Of a DNA stretch of 64,000 nucleotides, positions 24,636-32,350 are shown in pieces (position 1 is the stretch's first letter; every line of letters starts with the position of its first letter). Source of the stretch: JAUSIF01 sp963711595 (GTDB lineage: Bacteria > Pseudomonadota > Alphaproteobacteria > Rhizobiales > Xanthobacteraceae); assembly GCA_963711595.1 (NCBI GenBank), contig CAVQER010000003.1, positions 1-64,000 on the forward strand, in the 5' to 3' direction. The notes beneath the pieces were generated by a model that did not search any database, was not told the DNA's origin, and saw nothing but the letters and a program-made list of their open reading frames with translations. The position numbers and the translations under genes were made by a program.

Positions 24636-24665
24636 AACTCAACGAATAAACGGGGGAGCTTCATC

Positions 24666-25358
24666 GTGGCAGTTTTTGTTGTCGCACACGGCGCGTGGTC
24701 GGCCGGTTGGGCGTGGAAGAAAATGCGCCCGCTGATGCGGGCGGCTGGGCATGAGTTCTGGACGCCGACTTATACCGGCGTCGGCGAACGATCGCACCTC
24801 GCGAATGCTTCTATCGAGCTTGATACGCACATCCAAGACATCGTCAACGTGCTGGAGTTCGAGGACCTGCGCGAGGTCGTGCTCGTCGGTCACAGCTACG
24901 GCGGCATGGTTGCGACTGGCGTCGCCGACCGCGCGCGCGACCGGCTATCCCAGCTTGTTTATCTCGACGCGTTCGCACCGGAAGACGGCAAATGCCTGCT
25001 CGACTATGTGGGCGAACACGGGAGAAAGATGCGCCAGGCAGCGGACGACGGCTGGCGCGTTCCGCCAAATCCGATGCCCCCCGATACCGCGCCCGCGGAC
25101 GTCGAATGGGCGGGACCGAAGCGCATGCCGCAGCCGATCAAGACGATTGCGACCCCAATCCGGCTTTCGGGCAAGCCGTCCCTTCCCGTCACATACATCT
25201 ACTGCAAACGTTTGCCGCCCGGTGACCCGTTCGGGCAGTTCGCGAAACGCGCGCGGCAAGAAGGTTGGACGTACTACGAGCTCGACGCGAGCCACAATCC
25301 GCACATCACGATGCCGGAGGAGCTTGCGGCGCTCTTCAACAAGATCGCCGCGCGCTGA
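24666..25358 (+). CDS. Alpha/beta hydrolase (esterase, MES/SABP2-like)
   Basis: A 230-residue cytosolic alpha/beta hydrolase of the small esterase type. It opens VFVVAHGAWSAGWAWKKM, an oxyanion-region motif (HGAWSAGWAW) typical of methyl-ester hydrolases and related lyases. The nucleophile is S77 in GHSYGG, the likely acid is in VYLDAFAPEDG, and the His is in DASHNPHITMP. The start is GTG 24666 behind GGGGGAG. It converges with the MetE-like gene at 25362 with a three-base gap. A methyl esterase here would fit a methyl-group theme, but this is inference. Confidence 0.88.
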   Translation: MAVFVVAHGAWSAGWAWKKMRPLMRAAGHEFWTPTYTGVGERSHLANASIELDTHIQDIVNVLEFEDLREVVLVGHSYGGMVATGVADRARDRLSQLVYLDAFAPEDGKCLLDYVGEHGRKMRQAADDGWRVPPNPMPPDTAPADVEWAGPKRMPQPIKTIATPIRLSGKPSLPVTYIYCKRLPPGDPFGQFAKRARQEGWTYYELDASHNPHITMPEELAALFNKIAAR

Positions 25359-25361
25359 TTT

Positions 25362-26525
25362 TCACAGGTCGCGATGGCCCCACAATTCCTTTGAGGCAAT
25401 GCGCGCGCCTTCGGCGAGCGTCTCGAGCTTCGCCCACATTACTTGCGGGTGTACGCGCTGAATGCCCTCCAACTGCGCAAAGCCGCAGTCCGTGCCGCCG
25501 ATGACGTTCTCGCGCCCGATGACGTTGGCGAATTGGATTAGGCGGTTGGCGACCAGGCGTGGATGCTCGACTGTCGTTGTGTGGTGCGTGACGACGCCGG
25601 GGATGAGGATCTTGTCCTGCGGCAACCTCACCTTCTCCCACACGTGCCATTCATGCTCGTGACGGACGTTGGCGGCCTCGATGGAGTACGCGCCGGCATG
25701 CACCTTCAGCATCAGGCCGGCAATCGCCTCGAGCGGGGCGTCGGCCACGTGCGGCACATGCCAGCTGCCAAAACAAATGTGATAGCGGATGCGGTTTTGC
25801 GGGATGCCGCGAAGCGCGTGGTTGAGCGCGGCAACGCGCAGCTCCGCCCATTCGTAGTAGCGCTTCGGATCGTCCTGTGCGAGCTCGTCGTACATGTTGG
25901 CGAGCACGGCGTCGTCGATCTGAAGCACCAAGCCGGCGTTGTAAATTTCCAAGTACTCTTCGCGTAACGCCTCCGCGAGCGCGAACACGTAGTCATGCTC
26001 GGTGCTGTAGAACTCGTTCTCGGCGTCGTAGCCCGTGCTCGCCGGCGCGACCGCGGTGAGAAACCCTTCCATGACATTGGCGCCATTTAGCGCCGCCTTC
26101 ACATCGCGGATGTTGCGCCGGATGCTGTCATAACCCTTGTACTGGATCGGCCCCGTGCAGGTGTGTCCGGGCACGCCCTTCGCACCGCGCGGAAACTCCG
26201 CTTCCATGAACTCGCTGAAACGAATTCGATCACGGCCGAGCCATACGGCTTCGTACAACTTGTTCGGAGTTGGCTCGAACCCGGTCATTCGGTCGAGCAC
26301 ATAGTTCGCCCAACTGGATTTTCCCCACTCACCGTCATTGACGACATCGATGCCGGCTTCGGCCTGACGCTTGACAACCTCGACGGTCTTCGCGTGAAGG
26401 AGATCCAGGTACTTCTTCTCTTCCTGCGGCCTGTCCCTGGCGGCCGCCGCCGCCTTCAGCAAATCGGGCGGGCGGACCAGACTGCCGACATGCGTCGTCA
26501 GGATGCGATGATCGCTCTTGTTCAT
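25362..26525 (-). CDS. MetE-like core methyltransferase (cobalamin-independent methionine synthase family)
   Basis: A 387-residue stand-alone MetE C-terminal-type barrel beginning RILTTHVGSLVRPPDLLKAA. The zinc ligands are intact: H-x-C in RYHICFGSWH, Glu in YSIEAANVRHEHE, and Cys in GGTDCGFAQ. The C-terminus (MWAKLETLAEGARIASKELW) is almost the same as in the 28231 product, marking the two as close paralogues. Lacking the folate-binding N-terminal half, it need not use methyl-tetrahydrofolate as MetE does. The gene lies 104 bases downstream of the LigM-like gene on the same strand and is likely co-transcribed with it. Confidence 0.9.
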   Translation of the reverse strand: MNKSDHRILTTHVGSLVRPPDLLKAAAAARDRPQEEKKYLDLLHAKTVEVVKRQAEAGIDVVNDGEWGKSSWANYVLDRMTGFEPTPNKLYEAVWLGRDRIRFSEFMEAEFPRGAKGVPGHTCTGPIQYKGYDSIRRNIRDVKAALNGANVMEGFLTAVAPASTGYDAENEFYSTEHDYVFALAEALREEYLEIYNAGLVLQIDDAVLANMYDELAQDDPKRYYEWAELRVAALNHALRGIPQNRIRYHICFGSWHVPHVADAPLEAIAGLMLKVHAGAYSIEAANVRHEHEWHVWEKVRLPQDKILIPGVVTHHTTTVEHPRLVANRLIQFANVIGRENVIGGTDCGFAQLEGIQRVHPQVMWAKLETLAEGARIASKELWGHRDL

Positions 26526-26629
26526 TCCCCGGCTTCTCCCCAGACCTCGCCGCAGGCGAAAACGGTCGTGCCCCCGACCGCCTCGAAGAGTTTATCGGCG
26601 TGCCTCGAATCCCGATAGCCGGGCAGACG

Positions 26630-28033
26630 TCAAGACGCCAAGGCCTTGGTTCGCCAGCCGTCCGCGTAGCCGGTCCTTGCGACCTGAGAATAAGGCACAG
26701 GGCTGACGACGCCACGAACCTCGGTCTGAACATGGCGCTCGACCAACGGCTTCGCCGAGCCTCCTCCCGGCTCGCCCCAAACAAGGGTGACTTCCATGCC
26801 GGGCGTGGCGAACTCGGCGTCCATCACAGCAAGCGTGAGCATCTTGCCTTCGTTTGCGGTGTAGCTGATCCAGGTCGAAACACCCGCCGCCTTCCCCTTC
26901 GCGAGCACGGTGTCATACGGGTGCATGGAGTACACGGCGCTCGGAAACTCCATGAACTTGGCCCGCTGGCGCGGCTCTTTGAACGCCGAGCCCATCACAC
27001 GCAACACGTCGTCGTCGTTCAGCGCCAGCGTGACCTTCTTGCGGTGGGTCTTGCCGGCCATCTTCTCGAGTGCTTCGCGGCCGACGAAGTCGTGGTCGAA
27101 CTTGACGAAGTTGCCGTAACCGAGATCCCATGGGGTGAAGTAGTAGTCGTCGATGCGATCAGAGTAGAAGCTTCCGCCGATCGAAGTCTTGCCCTCGTAG
27201 CCCTCGGCCGGCAGCCACTCGCGATACGCTTTCATCGCAGCGCCCGAGTACACAGCGGGCAAGGGTGACGGAATCCAACCGGACTCGACGGTGTTTGACG
27301 AATAGGCGCGCCCGCCGACCAGCCGCATTCCGTAGTCTTTCCCCGCCTCGATCAATGCCTGGCGCACCTCCTCACCGTCGTCCCAGGGCCCGAACAGTTC
27401 GAGCCCCGGCTGCCCAGCCATGCCGTGACGCAGGGCCCACGTCGTCCTCCCGGCGATCGTGAGCCTGTCCATGTTGAAGAACTTGACCTCAGGCACAGCC
27501 CGCCCGATCGCTTTCGCGATCACCTTCATCGCGTTCGGCCCTTGCACTTGAAAGCGATAGGACCGGCGTCTGCTGGGATCCTTTCTCGCCGCGGTTCGCT
27601 CGTCGCGCTCAGTGCGGACATCATAACCGCCGCTCGCGGCGTGATACTCGACCCAATTGATCGCCGGGGCGCGGCCGACCAGCACGAATTGGTTCTCCGC
27701 GACATAAAAGAGGATTACGTCGCCGATGATGTAGCCGTCGTAGCTGCACGGCGCGAACTGCTTCGCCTTGCCGACGGTGAATCCTTTGAACGTGTTGTAG
27801 GCGAGGTGGGAAAGGAGCTTGGACGCGTCACGTCCTTCCACCACGAGCTCGACCATGTGATACGACTGATTGAACAGGACGCACGTTTCCTGCCACGCGC
27901 GCTGCTCGTCGCGCCAATTGGTGTATTCGGGGGGAACGCCAGGGTAGACGTTTGGACCGGTCTGCTGGTTGTACAGAATTGCCGTTACGCTTTTTGAAGC
28001 TCGAACGAGGTCTTCCAGGCTTCGTGCCGCCAT
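26630..28033 (-). CDS. LigM/GcvT-like aminomethyltransferase (folate-dependent O- or N-demethylase)
   Basis: A 467-residue protein of the aminomethyltransferase (GcvT T-protein) fold, near the length of LigM/DesA, which move a methyl group from vanillate or syringate to tetrahydrofolate. LigM-like features are the N-terminal GPNVYPGVPPEYTNWRDEQR, VLFNQSYHMVELVVEG, and YFTPWDLGYGNFVKFDHDF before the Glu-rich C-terminal domain. Start ATG 28033 gives MAARSLEDLV. Two TGTATACA boxes lie in its 200-base upstream gap. No metF, ligH or other formyl-folate gene adjoins, unlike known lignin O-demethylation loci. Instead MetE-like genes flank it, a combination I do not recognise from described pathways. 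Confidence 0.87.
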   Translation of the reverse strand: MAARSLEDLVRASKSVTAILYNQQTGPNVYPGVPPEYTNWRDEQRAWQETCVLFNQSYHMVELVVEGRDASKLLSHLAYNTFKGFTVGKAKQFAPCSYDGYIIGDVILFYVAENQFVLVGRAPAINWVEYHAASGGYDVRTERDERTAARKDPSRRRSYRFQVQGPNAMKVIAKAIGRAVPEVKFFNMDRLTIAGRTTWALRHGMAGQPGLELFGPWDDGEEVRQALIEAGKDYGMRLVGGRAYSSNTVESGWIPSPLPAVYSGAAMKAYREWLPAEGYEGKTSIGGSFYSDRIDDYYFTPWDLGYGNFVKFDHDFVGREALEKMAGKTHRKKVTLALNDDDVLRVMGSAFKEPRQRAKFMEFPSAVYSMHPYDTVLAKGKAAGVSTWISYTANEGKMLTLAVMDAEFATPGMEVTLVWGEPGGGSAKPLVERHVQTEVRGVVSPVPYSQVARTGYADGWRTKALAS

Positions 28034-28115
28034 GTTCCTGTCCCTCTGGCGCTGAGTTGAGAACTTTTTGGGCGATGCCGCCAACTCGCCTGCACCAATA
28101 CGCGCGCACCCTCCG

Positions 28116-28123
28116 TGTATACA
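28116..28123. promoter_or_regulatory. TGTATACA box, putative GntR-type operator (proximal)
   Basis: An eight-base perfect palindrome in context CGTGTATACAGAAC, 83 bases upstream of the LigM-like start. TTGTATACAA-like sites are typical of GntR/FCD regulators. A second copy lies at 28190-28197. Confidence 0.45.
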
Positions 28124-28189
28124 GAACAACCGCTAGCGAGGGCGTTTGCCGCTTCTACTAAGGCTGTTTCTATTGAAGCCCGCGTGACT

Positions 28190-28197
28190 TGTATACA
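28190..28197. promoter_or_regulatory. TGTATACA box, putative GntR-type operator (distal)
   Basis: Second identical palindrome, in context CTTGTATACAGCG, 74 bases from the first and about seven helical turns away on the same face. The pair would suit a looped or cooperative repressor. It lies between the stop of the 28231 gene and the LigM-like gene. Confidence 0.45.
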
Positions 28198-28230
28198 GCG
28201 CCCCTCCACCGTTCGTTAGCAGCGGCCGCC

Positions 28231-29397
28231 TTACGCGGCCTTCCGGCCCCACAGTTCGCGCGAGGCGATGCGCGCACCTTCGGCGAGGGCTTCGAGCTTT
28301 GCCCACATGATCGAGGGGTGGACGCGTTTGACGTGCGGCGCCTGGGCGAATCCGCAATCCGTTCCGCCCATGATGTTCTCGCGGCCGACGATTTTCGCGA
28401 GACGTACGAGACGTTCCGCAACGAGGTCAGGGTGTTCGACGACGTTCGTCGAATGGCTGATGACCCCGGGGACGAGCTTCTTGCCCGCCGGAAGCTTCGC
28501 GGTCTCCCACACGCGCCATTCGTGCTCGTGACGCGGATTCCCCATCTCGATGCAGTAGGCACCGGCATTCACGCGGAGCACCAGGTCGACGATGTCCTTC
28601 AGCGCGACGTCGCTCACATGCGGCGTGTTAAAGCTGCCCCAGCAGATGTGATAGCGCACCTTTTCCTGCGGGATGCCCTGGAGTGCGTGATTGAGCGCAT
28701 CGACGCGCACGCGTGCCCAATTGCGGAAGCGCTCCATGTCGGTGCCAGCGAAGGCCAAGTCGTACATGTAAGGCAGGAACGCGTCGTCGATTTGCACGTA
28801 CAGGCCGGAGTCGACGATCGTCTTGTATTCCTCGCGTAAGGCTTCGGCGATCGCGAAGACCGCCTCATCTTCGTTCTTATAGAACTCATTCTTGAAGAGT
28901 GGGACCGCGCTCGCGGGCGCCACGACGGGCATGAAACCGTCGACGTCGACGCCCTTCAGCGCCTTCTTGAAAATCTCGATATCCTTCCTGAGCGCCGCCT
29001 GTCCCTTGTATTTCACCGGCGCGACGGTGAAGACGGTGCCCCGCTTTGGCAGCTTCTGGGTCGGAAAATACTCCGCATAGAACTCCGGAAACAGCTTGCG
29101 ATCGGCGCTGCCGCCCCTCGCCTCGACTATGTCGCGCTCCTCGATGCCTTCCAGGCGATCGAGCACATAGAAGGACCACGAGCGAAACTTCCCGTATTCG
29201 CCGTCGCTGACGATGTCGATGCCGGCTTGCTGCTGGCGCTTAACGACTTCGTTGACCGATTGCTGGAGCAGCGCGTCGAAGGCCTGCATGTCGACCTTGA
29301 GGCCCTTCTCGATCGCTTCGATATATTCGACGAGCTGCGGCGGCCGAACGAGACTGCCGACATGCGTCGTCAAAATGCGATCGTCGTTGCGCGCCAT
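28231..29397 (-). CDS. MetE-like core methyltransferase (cobalamin-independent methionine synthase family)
   Basis: A 388-residue MetE C-terminal-type barrel and the close paralogue of the 25362 product. It opens DRILTTHVGSLVRPPQLVEY and keeps the zinc set: H-x-C in RYHICWGSFN, Glu in YCIEMGNPRHEHE, Cys in GGTDCGFAQ. Start ATG 29397 follows GGAGGACGCGACG; the frame upstream has no similarity. It probably begins the minus-strand series MetE-like - LigM-like - MetE-like, although the operator pair suggests a second promoter inside. It is divergent from the SDR gene with a 61-base shared promoter gap. Confidence 0.9.
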   Translation of the reverse strand: MARNDDRILTTHVGSLVRPPQLVEYIEAIEKGLKVDMQAFDALLQQSVNEVVKRQQQAGIDIVSDGEYGKFRSWSFYVLDRLEGIEERDIVEARGGSADRKLFPEFYAEYFPTQKLPKRGTVFTVAPVKYKGQAALRKDIEIFKKALKGVDVDGFMPVVAPASAVPLFKNEFYKNEDEAVFAIAEALREEYKTIVDSGLYVQIDDAFLPYMYDLAFAGTDMERFRNWARVRVDALNHALQGIPQEKVRYHICWGSFNTPHVSDVALKDIVDLVLRVNAGAYCIEMGNPRHEHEWRVWETAKLPAGKKLVPGVISHSTNVVEHPDLVAERLVRLAKIVGRENIMGGTDCGFAQAPHVKRVHPSIMWAKLEALAEGARIASRELWGRKAA

Positions 29398-29458
29398 CGT
29401 CGCGTCCTCCCCACTGGTCGAGATGCTATAGTCGTAAGCCAGAACGGGGTCCTTATCC

Positions 29459-30346
29459 ATGCAGCATCTGGAAGGCAAGACGGCGGTCGTCACCGGCGCC
29501 GCCTCCGGTATCGGACTGGGTATGGCGCGCGCGTTTGCGAAGAACGGGATGTCCGTCGTTCTCTCCGACATTCATGAAGAGCGTTTGGCGGCGGCGCTGG
29601 CAAATGTGCGCGCGCTCGGTGCAAAGGCGATCGCGCTTGCGGCAGACGTCTCGCGGCAAGCAGAGGTGAAGCGGCTCGCGGACGCCGCGCTCAACGAGTT
29701 CGGCGCGATCCACGTTGCCTGCAACAATGCGGGCGTCACGATCCAAAGCAAGGGCGTATGGGAAGTGACGCCGAACGAATGGGACTGGATTAGTGGAGTC
29801 AATCTGGATGGCGTTATGTACGGCATCCAAACATTCCTCCCGATCATCCAGTCGCACGGCGGCGACGGTCACATCGTCAACACTGCGTCCATTGCGGGTT
29901 TCCAGGTGGGACTGCTACGGCGCGGTGGCGCCTATGCCGCCACGAAGTTCGCAGTGGTTGCGCTGACGGAATCCCTTTGGAACGATCTGGACGAAACGCC
30001 GGTTGGTATCTCGGTGCTCGCACCGGCGGCAGTCCGGACACGCATCTACATGGCGAGTGAAAGTCGGCCGGAACGTTTCGGTGGCCCTTACAAGGCTAAG
30101 CCGCACCCGCTGCATGACGAAATCGAATTGGCCGGACTCGATCCCGATGTAATCGGCGAACGGGTGGTTCGTGCGATCAAGAACCGTGAACTCTACGTCT
30201 TCACGCATATGCAGACGAAAGAGTGGCTGCTCGCCCGCCACCAGCGGATTATCGACGCGTTCGATGCATGCGAATCATGGATTTCGGAAGAGCCGCAGCA
30301 GCGAACGGCTAAACGGATCGCCTACGCGGCCCGGAGTGAGCAATGA
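29459..30346 (+). CDS. Short-chain dehydrogenase/reductase (SDR)
   Basis: A 295-residue classical SDR: cofactor motif TGAASGIG at 12-19, NNAG at 89-92, and catalytic S144, Y159 and K163 (AYAATK). No basic residue follows the second strand (LSDIHE), so NAD is the likely cofactor. The C-terminal part is longer than usual and includes MQTKEWLLARHQRI, as in SDRs with large substrates. Its stop overlaps the LLM monooxygenase start (ATGA at 30343). A TATAGT -10-like element lies in the short divergent gap. Confidence 0.92.
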   Translation: MQHLEGKTAVVTGAASGIGLGMARAFAKNGMSVVLSDIHEERLAAALANVRALGAKAIALAADVSRQAEVKRLADAALNEFGAIHVACNNAGVTIQSKGVWEVTPNEWDWISGVNLDGVMYGIQTFLPIIQSHGGDGHIVNTASIAGFQVGLLRRGGAYAATKFAVVALTESLWNDLDETPVGISVLAPAAVRTRIYMASESRPERFGGPYKAKPHPLHDEIELAGLDPDVIGERVVRAIKNRELYVFTHMQTKEWLLARHQRIIDAFDACESWISEEPQQRTAKRIAYAARSEQ

Positions 30347-31467
30347 AGTTCTCGTACTTCCACCTGATGCCCTGGACCGAACTCGACGAAGCGCCGCAAC
30401 AATGGCCGGCGAGCAACAAGACCTTCGACCCGGCGCGCGGAAAGGAGCTTTACGACTCCTACATCGACACGATGGCGTTCGCGGAGCAGTGCGGCTTCGA
30501 CTGGGTCGGTTGCAACGAGCATCACTTCAGCCCGTACGGCCTGATGGCGAACTGCAATCTGATCGGTTCCGTGCTCTCCCAGCGCACGAAAACGATCGGG
30601 CTTGCGATGCTCGGCAATCTGATCCCGCTGCTGAACCCGATCCGCGTCGCCGAGGAATACGCGATGATCGACGTGATGAGCGGCGGCCGGCTGGTCGCCG
30701 GACTCATTCGTGGCGTTCCGCACGAATACATTGCCTACAACGTGGTGCCCGGTGAGTCGCGCGAACGGCTGCGCGAAGCGACCGCACTCATCATCAAGGC
30801 GTGGACGGAACCCGAGCCCTTCGGCTGGGAGGGCGAGTACTACCAGTATCCGTCGGTCTCCATCTGGCCGAAGCCGATGCAGCGGCCGCATCCAAAAATT
30901 CTCATGTCCGCGAGTAACGAGGAGTCTGCCGAGTTCGCCGGCCAGCACAAAGCGATGATGGGTATGACGCTGATCGCCGATCTCAAGATCGCGCAGCGGT
31001 GCATCAACGTCTATCGCGACGCAGCCAAGGGTCATGGGTTCGAGCCGCAGCCCGAGCACATCCTGATCGGCCAGAATACATGCATTGCCGACAGCGACGA
31101 GGAGGCGAAGGAATATCTGAGCCAGGGCTTGAATTATTTTCACAAGGTGCTGATGCATTCGATCCGCGACGCTATGCGGCTAGTCGTGCAGAAGTCCCGC
31201 TTCTTCGCGCAGGAGCAATATGGCGAGCGCTTCGTTTCGCGCCTCGCGACGCTCAACGCGCGCAACATCGACGAGATGATCGAAGCCGGATCGGTGTTGT
31301 GCGGCAGCCCGAAGACCGTGATCAAGCAGATGAAGCGAATCCGGGATGAGCTCGGCAACGGCCGGTTCAATCTGAACATGAAGATCGGCAACATCCCGGA
31401 CAAAGTCGTGCGGCGCGGAATGGAACTGTTCCGCGATCAGGTCCTGCCGGAAGCGGCGAGCTTGTGA
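30343..31467 (+). CDS. LLM class flavin-dependent monooxygenase (bacterial luciferase-like)
   Basis: A 374-residue (beta/alpha)8 flavin monooxygenase. Typical elements are MAFAEQCGFDWVGCNEHHFS near the N-terminus, TKTIGLAMLGNLIPLLNPIR, and EEYAMIDVMSGGRLVAGLIR. The C-terminal GSPKTVIKQMKRI helix closes the flavin phosphate site. It needs reduced FMN from a separate reductase, and none is encoded here. Overlap with the SDR and an eight-base gap to the hydrolase give a tight three-gene unit: oxygenate, reduce or oxidise, then hydrolyse. The substrate is unknown. Confidence 0.92.
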   Translation: MKFSYFHLMPWTELDEAPQQWPASNKTFDPARGKELYDSYIDTMAFAEQCGFDWVGCNEHHFSPYGLMANCNLIGSVLSQRTKTIGLAMLGNLIPLLNPIRVAEEYAMIDVMSGGRLVAGLIRGVPHEYIAYNVVPGESRERLREATALIIKAWTEPEPFGWEGEYYQYPSVSIWPKPMQRPHPKILMSASNEESAEFAGQHKAMMGMTLIADLKIAQRCINVYRDAAKGHGFEPQPEHILIGQNTCIADSDEEAKEYLSQGLNYFHKVLMHSIRDAMRLVVQKSRFFAQEQYGERFVSRLATLNARNIDEMIEAGSVLCGSPKTVIKQMKRIRDELGNGRFNLNMKIGNIPDKVVRRGMELFRDQVLPEAASL

Positions 31468-31474
31468 GGCGGAC

Positions 31475-32257
31475 ATGAGCAATTTCGTGGAACAGAAGAT
31501 CGAACTTTCGACCGGGCCACTGCATTTCCTGAAGGGCGGGACGGGCCCTGCGCTGCTCCACCTCCACAGCGCCGCCGGTCCGCGGGTATCCCCGGCGCTC
31601 GAGCGTCTTGCCGGCAAGCACACGATCTACATGCCGACGATGCCTGGCTTCAACGGCACGCCCCTGCACGCGAAGGCGGCGAACGTGTACGGGCTCGCCG
31701 AGCTCGCGGCTGAATTCATCGGCAAAACGATCGGCAAGGGTTGCGACGTGATGGCCGAGTCCTTCGGCGGCTGGATCGCATTGTGGCTCGCCGTGAAACA
31801 TCCGGATCTCGTCGAGCAACTCGTGCTCGAAGCCCCTGCGGGGTTACGGACGAAAGGTGTCGGCGGCCTTCCTGCCGATCCCGCCGAACGCGACCGCAAG
31901 CTCTACGCGGTGCCGGACCGCGCGCCGAAGGATCCGCGCTATGCCGCGGCGATGCCGGCGAACCTCAAGGCGCTGCAGGCCTACGCCGGTGGCGAGACGC
32001 TCGATGACGCATTGCTGAGATCGCTGCCGCAGATCAAGGCACGCACGCTGCTCCTCTTCGGCACCAAGGACGAAGTGATGCCGGTCGACGACGTCGGCCG
32101 CCGGCTCAAGAACGGCATCCCGCAGTCGTATCTCAGCTACATTTATGGGGCGGCGCATGCGGTCGAGTTCGACCAGCCGGAACGCGTGGCGCGGCTCGTC
32201 GGCGCGTTCCTGGAACGCGGCGAAGCCTTTGTCGTGCGAACCGCGGAAGTTGCCTGA
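31475..32257 (+). CDS. Alpha/beta hydrolase
   Basis: A 260-residue hydrolase of the meta-cleavage-product or esterase type. It has an oxyanion segment LLHLHSAAGPRVSPALERL, nucleophile S in MAESFGGWIAL (about residue 94), acid in LFGTKDEVMPVDD and His in GAAHAVEFDQPERV. HSAAG replaces the usual HG dipeptide context. Third gene of the SDR-LLM-hydrolase unit. The following 93 bases to the helicase gene show no clear terminator. Confidence 0.9.
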   Translation: MSNFVEQKIELSTGPLHFLKGGTGPALLHLHSAAGPRVSPALERLAGKHTIYMPTMPGFNGTPLHAKAANVYGLAELAAEFIGKTIGKGCDVMAESFGGWIALWLAVKHPDLVEQLVLEAPAGLRTKGVGGLPADPAERDRKLYAVPDRAPKDPRYAAAMPANLKALQAYAGGETLDDALLRSLPQIKARTLLLFGTKDEVMPVDDVGRRLKNGIPQSYLSYIYGAAHAVEFDQPERVARLVGAFLERGEAFVVRTAEVA

Positions 32258-32350
32258 TTTCCGCCGACTATCCACAGGGCATCCTCGCCGACTCGGCGCC
32301 GCCGCGTATAGTGACCTGCGTCCGCGACACGCGGATGAGAGCAGGCACCG

